The notes beneath the pieces are model-generated. The model made no database searches. It was given only the letters and a program-made list of their open reading frames with translations, and had not been told where the DNA came from. DNA of 64,000 nucleotides from Rozella allomycis CSF55 (Eukaryota > Rozellomycota): the NCBI GenBank assembly GCA_000442015.1, contig KE561047.1, positions 240,063-304,062 on the forward strand. Reading direction: 5' to 3'. Position 1 is the first letter of the stretch. Every line of letters starts with the position of its first letter. Shown in pieces: positions 10,124 to 22,368 of the stretch. Both the position numbers and the translations under genes were made by a program.

Positions 10124-11470
10124 ATGTTCTACCTTCCTCTTCTATTATTGATTCTAAGTAACGCTGTCAGGGCAAAAACCATCATCGTCAGCGACGATTC
10201 CACCTCGCTGAAAACATTTATCGCTCTTTTTTCGGAAGGTAAATTTGAAAGAAGTGTTATTCTTAGTACAATTGGCTTCTAGCAGAACGAAAATTCAGTT
10301 ATTTGAAAACGATGAATTATTGTTTGAAAACTTAGTCATCGTCTCACCTTCAGTAGATAGTAAAAGTTGTAGTTATTAATTCCTTAGAGCCAAAGAATCA
10401 TTTAAGCTCTCCCCGGCTTATTGAATACATGAAAAAAGGAGGAAACATATTACTAGCCATTGATGAAAAAGCTTCGGATCATTGGAGAGAATTCATAGAC
10501 GAGTTCGGGATTGTTATGGATGACAGGGTCTTAGACTCTAGCAGAGCATTCCAAAATGACTCGAGCCGTATTATTTTGGATAATTCTCAAATTTCAGTCG
10601 AATTCGGCTACAAAAAAGTGAATGAACAATATCTTTATAGTGGAATTGGGTTTGAAATTAAGAAGGCGAAACCGTTGGTAAATCCCATCGTATATTTACC
10701 GGAAACAACCTATACCGGCGCGTTTAATAAGTTATCAAAATTCAATGTCGGAATTAAAGGGAGAGATGGTTCTTTGATAGTCAGTTCACAATCAAGAAAT
10801 AATGCACGTTTAACAGTTTTAGGGTCAACGGAGTTCATTTCTGATAATTATTTAAATTTAAAAGGGTGAACTTTTATTTCGTTATTTACTTAGATTTTCA
10901 AACCTTGAATTAGTTAAAGATATTGTTTTATGGACATTTTTAAAGCGTGGTGCTTTGAGAATCGAGAAAGTATTTCACCATAAAGTCGGAGAAAATGAAC
11001 AGCTTCAAAAGTACAGAATTAAAGATGACATTGTAAACATGTTTGCAATAACAAATAGATATTCAATCTGACAATATCTGAATATAACGGACGAGAATGG
11101 GGTAAACATAGGTTTTATATTTCATTAGTACCTTTCACGGCCAATGATTTACAGCTTGAAATTGCTATGCTAGATCCCTATTACAGATTAAATCTTCAAA
11201 GGGTAGGTCCAGGTGAATTTTCATCTGGAATTTTTAAACTACCTGACACTTACGGTGTTTTTACTTTCCGCTTAATTTACCAGAGGCCTTTTTTGTCTTA
11301 TTTAAAGTACGAGAACCAGGTTGTATTACGTCCTTATGCATTGAATGAATATGAGCGATTTATTATATCAGCTTTTCCATATTTTTTCCAATTTATTTGG
11401 CTTCACGCTTCTTCTACTTACACTGATGTACTCTGCGAAACAAATTAGCAAGGAGAAGAAGAAACAATAA
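10124..11470 (+). CDS. WBP1: Oligosaccharyltransferase 48-kDa subunit WBP1 (DDOST/OST48)
   Basis: WBP1/OST48 is a subunit of the ER complex that transfers the lipid-linked glycan to Asn residues of nascent proteins. The start carries a signal peptide (MFYLPLLLLILSNAVRAK) followed by TIIVSDDSTSLKTF. Further family blocks are LVIVSPSV, KKGGNILLAID, KLPDTYGVFTFRL and NEYERFI. One transmembrane helix and a tail ending KKKQ follow, which fits a KKxx ER-retrieval signal. Introns of 22-28 nt join the exons, including the pair around IFNLTISEYNGREWVPF. The helix and tail lie in a frame shifted by one base at a T6 run (11382-11387), most likely a sequence error. Confidence 0.87.
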
Positions 11471-11577
11471 AAGAAGATATTAATTATTACATTATAAATT
11501 AACAAACCATATTCTTTTTCAACATCTAGTATTTAATTTACTACACAAAAGGGCGACTTGGTTACCAAAAGGTTACA

Positions 11578-13620
11578 ATGCCCGAAACAAAAGAAATTCC
11601 ATTTTTGCCCGGATTCACGCAAAAAAACATATCTGTACATTTCAAATGATTATTAAAAATAGAAAACAGATTTCCGTAAAGGTCACACTCTTGGTTACAA
11701 AAACGGATACGCGGTTACGACAAAACCCACTTTTGGTATAGGCGGAGATGAACTAATACATAATGGGATGGAAGAAGATCAATTTAGAAGGCTCATCGAG
11801 AAACCGATTGATGAAACATTACTTAACTACAAGCCTGAACCATTTTTCCGAGCAGAGGCAACAAAGCCATTTATACCAGCACATGTAGCTTATGACAAAC
11901 TAGTATACGCATCTAAATATATGATAAATAGGTTCTCTCATTTAAAGCATACTTTAAACAAACCGTGCATGATTCAATGGAACAATATATACTTCGCCGT
12001 GTCAAAATTCATGTTTACCTAGAAGATGATTCTGTCGAAGTCATTGAGACGCCTCAAGAAAATAGTGGCATACCCCAAGGAGTACTTATTAAAAGACAGA
12101 GACTCCCAAAATCAGAGATTGACTATGTGCGCCCAACTGACTTTAATGTTGGTATGAATATAACAATCTATGGGAAGACAATTAGAATCATCGATTGTGA
12201 TAGCTTCACGAAAGTAATATATTTTTTTGCAGAAAACAGAAATACTTGACGGACACATTAGGAATTAAACTTAACCCACCAGAAGAAATGCCTATTGATA
12301 TCTATTTAGAAAATAGAAATAAGAAGGTTAAAAATGTGTCGAGAATTGAGCATAATGACAAACTGCGGCAGTTTCTAGAAAATGATCGAAAGGTGCTGCG
12401 GTTTTATGCTTTATGGGATGACCGTGAAAACATGTTTGGAGAGATTCGAGAATTTGTAAGCAAAAATATTTTTTTGTTATCTAGATAGTCCATTATTTTC
12501 TGGTGGATGACTGTATTGAAGTGACTGAAGTCAGGAAACCCAATCAAGGAAGAGTTTCATTCCCTGTACTTTTAAGAAGACAGCAATTGCCAAAAAGATA
12601 CGAAGGAGTTGGTAATTTATGTATGTTTTCTGTTGATATAGATACCACCTTAAGTGAAAAATACACTTGGAGGGATCTTAAAATTGGGACGCTCCTTAAT
12701 GTGCTAGGGCGTCAAATGCTACTTTATAAATGTGATGATTATACTCGGGAATACTACATTCAGAATCTTGGATACAAAGATATTGAAATGAAGGAAATAA
12801 AATTCAATGACGGAAATGTAGTGAAGGAATATGAAAGGGTAAATATGTAAATGAAATTAGAAACAAGGAAATACCCCCTTATAATGGTTTTGGAACTCTC
12901 GAAGATTCTTTGGGTTCTGTAAAGCATTTGGTCTTAAAGCCGCCCAAAAAGGATTTTGTCAAAATGCTTGAAAATGAACATAAAGTGCTTAGATTTGTAG
13001 CTTTGATGGTAATTAAACTTTTAAAACATTGACAGGAATCCACCCACAAAGAAGATTACAATAGAAAGTTTATCATCGCATACCGACTTTCAGACGATAT
13101 GTTGACCATTTATGAACCTCCGCAAAGGTAAGACTTCATGTAGTTTATAACATAGGAATGCCGGCTTCATTGGCGGAAAATTTCTTGAAAGAACAAGGGT
13201 TCTGAAACCGGGTCACACTCTACAAAACTCCGAATATTACAATGCTGTAGATTTAAACATCGGAGCAACAGTCGAAATCAATCATTATAAGTTTAAAATT
13301 ATCGACGCTGATGAATATGTATACAATTATATGGAATCCAACTCGCATGCATTTCCAATGTCAGATATTCGCCAAGTTTTAAAAAAGGGGAGAATTCATG
13401 TTGATAAAATTAAAGCATTATTAAAAGATCATATTGAACACGCTGTCTCCCGTCAACAATTTCTTACCAGTTTCAGAGACACTCACTACTTAACGCTGCA
13501 TGTAAACAATCTAAATGTTCTGATAAATAGGAACTTATAACCATTGTTCGATTTTATGACTCAAATAAAAATAATCAGATCGATGTTAAGAAGTTCATCA
13601 CAGACCTTGAACAGCAATAA
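11578..13620 (+). CDS. EFHC1: Ciliary EF-hand/DM10 protein, EFHC1 (Rib72) type
   Basis: Rib72/EFHC1 proteins lie inside doublet microtubules of the axoneme. Three DM10 domains can be traced: one around [16 protein letters not shown], one around [15 protein letters not shown], and one around [18 protein letters not shown]. The C-terminus has an EF-hand-like loop ([15 protein letters not shown]). The first exon ([13 protein letters not shown]) joins through a 28-nt intron to [13 protein letters not shown], a typical family start. Eight further introns of roughly 26-30 nt split the gene. Its last 46 nt overlap the 3' end of the SDR gene on the other strand. It supports a flagellate organism together with the dyneins. 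Confidence 0.9.
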
Positions 13621-14422
13621 AAGTACTTTCTAAAATCTCCTTTATTTCCATCTACTATCAAATTTGATCCATTTATTAGTTTATTATTCATCAGAAATAC
13701 TACCGCATCTGAAATATCCTTGGCGTCACCCTTAGGCTCTTCAACCTTCCTCGACATTTCAGTGCCAATTAATCCCGGGAGAATGGTGTTAACTCTCACG
13801 TTAATTTTGTTAAGCTCTTGAGATAGGCAATTTGTCATACCAATAATTTATATTCATAATGTCATACCACATATTCCTGCTTTTGATGCACCATAGCAAA
13901 CTTGTCCTATATTTCCAATATCTGTCCCAACAATGCTTGAAATATTGATTATAGACTCTTATTTTTAAAGGAAAATAGGTCTACTATTTCTCTGGCCGGA
14001 TAGATAGAATGACTTTAATATCAATTTTGTAAAATAGATCGGACCTATTAAATTCGTATGCAGCGTATTCACGATAGAGTCATAACTATTCAATATTAAC
14101 ATTATAATTTACTCTTCTTTTATCAAGAGTCTATCCCTTGCCACGCCCGCGTTATTGATCAATGCGCACAATTCCTTCTTTTGAATAAAAAAATCATTTA
14201 ATTTCTATTAATATAATAAATTATCAAACATACCTTTGAAGTTCGTTCGATAGAGATTTTATCACTCAAATTTAGATGATACCACCGTAACCTCTCATGT
14301 TCACCCCAAGGCTCAGAACTGTTGTAAGTACCATGAACAAAGATGTCGTTTTCAGTTAAAAACGTTTCTGTGATTGCCCTTCCAATTCCTTTAGAGGCAC
14401 CAGTTACTATAATGTGGCGCAT
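13575..14422 (-). CDS. Short-chain dehydrogenase/reductase (FabG-like)
   Basis: The NAD(P)-binding motif (IIVTGASKGIGRA) opens the protein. LINNAG, the catalytic serine region NISSIVG and the YGASKAG active-site motif follow. The closing part (NVRVNTILPGLIGTEM, then GSNLIVDG) is typical of 3-oxoacyl-ACP reductase-like SDRs. The substrate cannot be told from sequence. Introns are 29, 27, 27 and 27 nt. The last (13841-13867) must be removed because it holds in-frame stops, yet it ends in TG rather than AG and is flanked by a 9-nt direct repeat. The gene runs into the 3' end of EFHC1. Confidence 0.82.
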
Positions 14423-14561
14423 TTAAACTTAAGTTATTTCCTGGGGCTGCTATTATGCGTCATCCAAGTAAATTTCAAAATTGCCCTCATTTCTCACCTT
14501 TCTCTGCAATTACCTGTTCATTTTTCATCATAGAATTTTATTGTTACATAAACAAGCCACA

Positions 14562-14921
14562 ATGGAAAATGATGACGATATGCGACCAATACAAAAAGAT
14601 CAAGAGAGCTTAAAATTTAAAATGTTTAACGTATATTAGTTTTTATGGTAGTTCTAGGTTGGTTATCGAGAAGGAAAATCCGTGTTTACTGAAAAGGTTT
14701 TACAAGAGAATTTCAATAGAAGGTACAGTGAAGGGTTTGTCGTAGGAACCCAATTTGGGGAGTCTGTGGCACATATTTTGCTAGCAGGGCATGAAGAAAA
14801 AGTCAAAACATTGCTTTCATGGTATCAGAAGAATTTGGATAGACAAGATTTCAAAAATATAATCGAAGGATTTACCAATAGTAATGATGTGAAAGAATTT
14901 ATTGAAAACAACTGCAATTAA
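14562..14921 (+). CDS. YAE1: YAE1-domain protein (Fe-S cluster adaptor for ABCE1/Rli1 type)
   Basis: Two exons joined by a 27-nt intron give about 110 residues. The N-terminal part is acidic (MENDDDMRPIQKDQE). After the junction comes VGYREGKSVF followed by FNRRYSEGFVVGTQFGESV, the spaced-glycine repeat that defines the Yae1/Lto1 domain. In yeast the Yae1-Lto1 complex recruits the cytosolic Fe-S assembly machinery to the ribosome-recycling ATPase Rli1. Lto1 shares the repeat, so the choice between the two is not certain, although the VGYREG start favours Yae1. It lies between the divergent SDR gene and a convergent MFS carrier. Confidence 0.7.
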
Positions 14922-14976
14922 AAACAGCATTAAAATTTAAATAGAAATGCTTAAAGAAACGCAATGGAAATAAATG

Positions 14977-16266
14977 CTATCTTTTCTTATTTTCAATATT
15001 TAAAATAATACTCAACAACAAAGCCAGAGAAGACATTGTAAAAGCAACCCTAAAGCAACCTAAATATCCACGAAAAATGAATTCATATTGATCATAACTT
15101 AAAATAAAAGTGCCGACTAGCCCACCAAGGCATTGCGACATTCCACTAAAAACAGCCAAAAAAAGACCTTGAGCCAAAGTTTTGTTACTAGCACTAGATT
15201 CATGAGAAGATACAATAACCCCAATAGCGGTCATTAAGCCAAAGCTAATGCCTTTGAAACTTTCGGCGCCTAATGAAATAAGTTTGGGAGCAAGAGAATC
15301 GCTACCGATAACATTAAAGGCGTGTATACCAGTCCTAATAGAAGAACAAAGTTGTGCAAATATTGTCATTTTTTTCACGCCTACAAGAGCGATAAGTTTG
15401 CTTGAGAATAACAAAAGAAGAATTTCAAATATGCAGCTGATCCAATGAGCAAATGATATCCATATTTTTTCCGCGCCAAGTCCCAAATCTTTATCTTCCA
15501 TAAATCCACCGAAAAAATGCATTCCTATTGCGTGAGATATCCCGTTGAAAAGTGATATGACAAGAAAATTGGAATATCGTCTATTCAATAACAATTTCAT
15601 AAAGTTGTTCTCTGTCTTCAAATCAGATTTATCAATGCTTATTTCAGATATGCCCTTCTTTTCTTTAAAATCACTAGGAACATAAATTAATATAGAAATT
15701 AATGCCAGAGTTGTGGTGATTGGGACGAAATATGCCAGAAATTTGTAATTAGAATTTCCAATCACTATTGCCATTAGAAAAATTGTCAATACATCTCCTA
15801 TCGTTCCAAACAGTCTTTGCTTTCCATACATGTTATCACTGTTGGCTTTTGAAAATTGCCTCATAACAATCCGATTCGCTATAGGATACAAAGCGCTACT
15901 AAAGCAACTTATCAGAATACAAACACCTAATATTGCAGCTTCTTTCAGAACTTCGTCAACTTCACTCGGTATTGCAAAGAATAACATGAACGACATTCCC
16001 TGACAAAATGTCGCCAAAATGAGGACTATCTTTGTTTGTTGAAGTTTGTCACACAAAAAAGTCCATAGTGGCGCACATACAAAGGTTGTTAAAGAGAATA
16101 TCGTCGCCATCAAAGCATAATGTGAACTGGGTAAGCCAAAGTAGGATTCAAAAAATTTAAGCCTAAAGGAGAAGCAAGAACTGACAAAGGAACAAAGGAA
16201 AAAGTAAAAAAGCTTTGGCTTTAGCTCAAGCCGTTGAATGAACATAAAATTTCTGCTTAGCCACAT
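14977..16266 (-). CDS. Major facilitator superfamily transporter (MFSD6/LacY-like), copy 1
   Basis: An intronless membrane protein of about 430 residues with roughly 12 hydrophobic helices. Near the start is FYFFLCSFVSSCFSFRLKFF. It is followed by LTTFVCAPLWTFLCDKLQ, which occupies the place of the conserved MFS loop between helices 2 and 3. A block GKQRLFGTIGDVLTIFLMAI precedes helix 5. The same blocks occur in the neighbouring gene, so the two are tandem duplicates. The general type is the MFS_1-like group that includes MFSD6 and sugar or nucleoside symporters; the substrate cannot be predicted. I use the ATG at 16266, since the codon before it is GTG. Confidence 0.8.
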   Translation of the reverse strand: MWLSRNFMFIQRLELKPKLFYFFLCSFVSSCFSFRLKFFESYFGLPSSHYALMATIFSLTTFVCAPLWTFLCDKLQQTKIVLILATFCQGMSFMLFFAIPSEVDEVLKEAAILGVCILISCFSSALYPIANRIVMRQFSKANSDNMYGKQRLFGTIGDVLTIFLMAIVIGNSNYKFLAYFVPITTTLALISILIYVPSDFKEKKGISEISIDKSDLKTENNFMKLLLNRRYSNFLVISLFNGISHAIGMHFFGGFMEDKDLGLGAEKIWISFAHWISCIFEILLLLFSSKLIALVGVKKMTIFAQLCSSIRTGIHAFNVIGSDSLAPKLISLGAESFKGISFGLMTAIGVIVSSHESSASNKTLAQGLFLAVFSGMSQCLGGLVGTFILSYDQYEFIFRGYLGCFRVAFTMSSLALLLSIILNIENKKR

Positions 16267-16303
16267 CACACAACTGTACCTAAATTTACAATTTATTCAT
16301 CTA

Positions 16304-17734
16304 TTAGGTTGTTTTAGCTGAAGCACATTCATGCTTTGTTATTTTCTTGTCTAAAACAAATGCCATGATAACCGAGATAATTGACAAAAGCATAGCAATT
16401 TTGAAGCACCCAGTATATCCATACAAAAAGGATCCTTCTGAATTTTTAAGCAAAATCCAGCCGATTACGCCTGCGACGGCTGGTGATAGACCATTGTATA
16501 TTCCTGAGAATAAACCTTGGGCTGTGGTCTGTAATTCCTTAGGAGCTTCTTTGGATGCAACCAACACACCTCCTGCCATCATACACCCAAAACTTATCCC
16601 TTTAAACAATTCTCCAAAGCAAGCCAAAACAAGGTTTACAGTGTTACCTGTACCAATTATATTTAGAGAATGTGTAGTCATTCGCATCAGCATCGAGATT
16701 TGCGCAAATAATAATAGCCTGCTTATACCGAACTTCTCAGCTATATTTCTCGATATTAAAAAGAAAAATACTTCACAAACACAACTGGACCAACCTGCTA
16801 TTGAAACCCACAATTTTGATCCATTTAAACCCTTAATTGGATCTTCAACATAAGCATCAAAATAATGTGAGCCTATTGACCTTGAAATACCATTAGCGAT
16901 AGATATGATCATAAACATTTGCAAGTTTTTGTTGCATAGAAGTGTCTTAAAAGCCTCAAAAGTATCCAGTTCTCGGCCCAACTTCTTGTTATTTGCTTCA
17001 GGATCGGTCTTTTCCTTCTCGCTATTTTGATTATTTGGAAACCCAAGTAATATGAAAGATATAAAGATTGTCATTGTGATTCCTACTCCTACGAATAGTC
17101 TCTCATAAAAGAATCCTTGGATCAAAATCGCCATTAGAGTTTTTGTGCTTGCATCCCCAAAAGTTCCAAAAAGTCTCTGCCTTCCATATAATTTCTTGCC
17201 ATCATGCTTATTATTACTTTCAGTTTGAGAATCACAAAGTTCAGAAAGTACTAGCTTGTCTGTTACAGGGTAGAGCGCCGCGTTAAAACAGTTAATTAAG
17301 AAAGCAACGAGCAAAACAAAATAAAAGGTATAATCACCGAGATATCTTGGTATAAGCAAAAATGAAAAAAAGGACATTCCTTGGAGAACAGTAGCAAAAG
17401 ATAAAAGTAATCTTGGCGATCTTAACTTATCATTGATGAATGCCCAAAATGGCGAGAATACAAAGGTGGTTGTTGCTAAAAATGCCATAATTAAACCATA
17501 TTTTGCAGGCTCGATTCCAAAATATTGCTCGAAGAACTTTAGTCTGAAAGAATAGCACGTGTGAACAAAAGAACAAAGCAAAAAATAAATGATCTTTGGA
17601 CGTATTAAATATTTGCTGTTAAGCTTTGCCAGGAAGGTTCTGAGCGACAAAGACATGTGTTTGACTGAAATTAGCGCACCAGCCACATAACGACACCCAC
17701 AATGATTATAATAAACAATTTTCCTTCTTCGCAT
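16304..17734 (-). CDS. Major facilitator superfamily transporter (MFSD6/LacY-like), copy 2
   Basis: An intronless paralogue of the downstream carrier, on the same strand and 37 bp away. Shared blocks are IYFLLCSFVHTCYSFRLKFF, TTTFVFSPFWAFINDKLR and GRQRLFGTFGDASTKTLMAI. The central cytoplasmic loop is longer and charged (NNQNSEKEKTDPEANNKK). The ATG at 17734 adds 26 residues before MSLSLRTFLAKL; that internal methionine at 17656 matches copy 1 better and may be the true start. In parasites such expanded carriers often import host metabolites, but this role is inferred only from the likely lifestyle. Confidence 0.8.
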   Translation of the reverse strand: MRRRKIVYYNHCGCRYVAGALISVKHMSLSLRTFLAKLNSKYLIRPKIIYFLLCSFVHTCYSFRLKFFEQYFGIEPAKYGLIMAFLATTTFVFSPFWAFINDKLRSPRLLLSFATVLQGMSFFSFLLIPRYLGDYTFYFVLLVAFLINCFNAALYPVTDKLVLSELCDSQTESNNKHDGKKLYGRQRLFGTFGDASTKTLMAILIQGFFYERLFVGVGITMTIFISFILLGFPNNQNSEKEKTDPEANNKKLGRELDTFEAFKTLLCNKNLQMFMIISIANGISRSIGSHYFDAYVEDPIKGLNGSKLWVSIAGWSSCVCEVFFFLISRNIAEKFGISRLLLFAQISMLMRMTTHSLNIIGTGNTVNLVLACFGELFKGISFGCMMAGGVLVASKEAPKELQTTAQGLFSGIYNGLSPAVAGVIGWILLKNSEGSFLYGYTGCFKIAMLLSIISVIMAFVLDKKITKHECASAKTT

Positions 17735-17836
17735 TTATTATTTATATTTGATATTCGAATTACTAAACTTGTATTTTAAAAGGCTGCATTATGCGTTTGT
17801 AATTAGTGGCGGGGCAACGGTATTACGGAATAAACA

Positions 17837-20658
<2,822 letters not shown>

Positions 20659-20710
20659 AAAATTAATAAATAGAATATTAAATATCAAACTAAATTTATT
20701 TAGAACTAAA

Positions 20711-21916
20711 TCAAACTAGTTGTTTTACTTGGTTTAAAATTTCAGTTGATGATGGGTGAACATGCAAAAAAGAAGCTACAAACTTTACCGAACAGCTTAG
20801 CAAGATAAAATAATGCTCCTCGGTTATCAAATCTTCAAGTTCTTTAAAAATAAGTGCCACATCAAAAGGCCTTTCATTTTGACATAAGTGGATGATCATT
20901 TCATTTAAGTTTTTGGGGAAATATTTCAAAAGAATGATACCCGATTGCTTTCGATTATAAAAACAGTTCAATATTTCAGGGAACGACATATCAAATTGAT
21001 GATAGAGATCCAAAGCTGTACTTAAATATTCTGGTTTAGACCTTATTGGAGATAAAACAATCTTTTTAAAGAAATGGTCTAATCGCGATTTAAATCCATT
21101 TTCAAGTAGAACTTTTACGAGCAGTTTAGCAGTTTTGTAAGAACCCCTTGCTAGACAAATATCCAATGGATAGATTCCAGGAATCAATACAAATTGCTTT
21201 ACACCAAAGTGTTTAATGAAAGTATTTAGAACGTTTACTGAATCATATTTGAACATTTTATCAATGAATGGACTAGGCACCCATGGGCCAAAAATCAACT
21301 TTCTATATTCTTCCATTTTAAATATATGATTTGATATATTAGCTAGATCGTTTTTAGCAATTATTTCAAGAAATGACTCAGAGGGCATGTTTTTGTGATG
21401 TTTAAATAGACCCATACCGATACTTTGTGCAGATAAGGATTTAACCGCCATTATTCCATCAACAAAAATCCAAAATTTTTCACTTGAAGGCTCATAGTAA
21501 GGTAAAATATTATCCAATCCAACCAAACCTTCGAGTTTTAAACTATGAGCACATAACATACCAATTAATTTCGGATCACCCTTTTCTACAATACGATTAC
21601 GCGCCTTTTTTGAAAATATTATCTCGTCTATGTATTCTTGCCTATCTTCAATTGTAGCCTTTTCAAGAATTTTGTCGACAATATTCTTATTTAGAATATC
21701 AAATGATATATTCGATGCTCTACATGTTGCCTTGAATTTTAATGAATCTGAAGTATTCAAGTGACTGTGAACCATCCCGAGGATCTCTGCAGGCATAGAC
21801 TGAACTTGAAGTATTTTCTTTTTAACAGTATCTTCTCTATTTATTGTCGCACTACTTTGAATAAAGTTTAAAAATATCAGAGATATTAATATTCTTAAAC
21901 TGGCCAGCACCGTCAT
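20711..21916 (-). CDS. Secreted F-box-like protein with ankyrin-like C-terminal region, candidate effector
   Basis: An intronless gene of 401 codons. It opens with a hydrophobic signal peptide (MTVLASLRILISLIFLNFIQ) ending near SSA. An F-box-like segment follows (MPAEILGMVHSHLNTSDSL, then KFKATCRAS) at about residues 40-75. The rest is helical. A stretch near residues 250-275 (YPLDICLARGSYKTAKLLVK) resembles one ankyrin-type helix pair. F-box proteins recruit substrates to SCF ubiquitin ligases in the cytosol or nucleus, so a signal peptide on one is unexpected unless it works in another cell. The F-box call rests on my reading and is moderate. A CACGTG hexamer sits at 21925-21930, just upstream. 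Confidence 0.6.
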   Translation of the reverse strand: MTVLASLRILISLIFLNFIQSSATINREDTVKKKILQVQSMPAEILGMVHSHLNTSDSLKFKATCRASNISFDILNKNIVDKILEKATIEDRQEYIDEIIFSKKARNRIVEKGDPKLIGMLCAHSLKLEGLVGLDNILPYYEPSSEKFWIFVDGIMAVKSLSAQSIGMGLFKHHKNMPSESFLEIIAKNDLANISNHIFKMEEYRKLIFGPWVPSPFIDKMFKYDSVNVLNTFIKHFGVKQFVLIPGIYPLDICLARGSYKTAKLLVKVLLENGFKSRLDHFFKKIVLSPIRSKPEYLSTALDLYHQFDMSFPEILNCFYNRKQSGIILLKYFPKNLNEMIIHLCQNERPFDVALIFKELEDLITEEHYFILLSCSVKFVASFLHVHPSSTEILNQVKQLV

Positions 21917-22368
21917 TCAGTGTTCACGTGTTTGGGCTACCAGGGCTAGACTCCTTCTATTTCGGTTTTTCAGATCTATAGAATTCTGAGACTTAGATCT
22001 ATTCACAATAATTGTTTTCTACAACTGTGAAATTCACCTATAGTGTACAATTTTGGGCTAAAGACTTAAAACTACCATGGCACTCGTGACTCCACTTTAA
22101 CTGGACCTTCTGCTATATAGTTGGTCTCTGGAGCATATATGGTATAACATATCTTTAGTTTTTTACTAATCAAACGCGAGTTAATTGTTAATATAATTCT
22201 CTCCTATTAAATCATCACGCAATCAGGGTGAACTTGTTCCCTTTTGTAGGGGAGACTAGAAGGAAACATTCAGGTTTCTAATAAGCAGAAAAGTAATTTC
22301 ATTCCCCAAAATCATTCCGCTTTCGCTTTTCAATTCATCTTTTTGTGATTGTCCATTTTTGGCAACCC
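21917..22368. other. Divergent intergenic region with no gene recognised
   Basis: This 452-nt stretch lies between the starts of the secreted F-box-like gene and GatA, so it should hold both promoters. It contains one palindromic CACGTG at 21925-21930. A short leftward ORF (22256-22441) overlaps the GatA start, but I could not tie it to a family. Confidence 0.5.
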
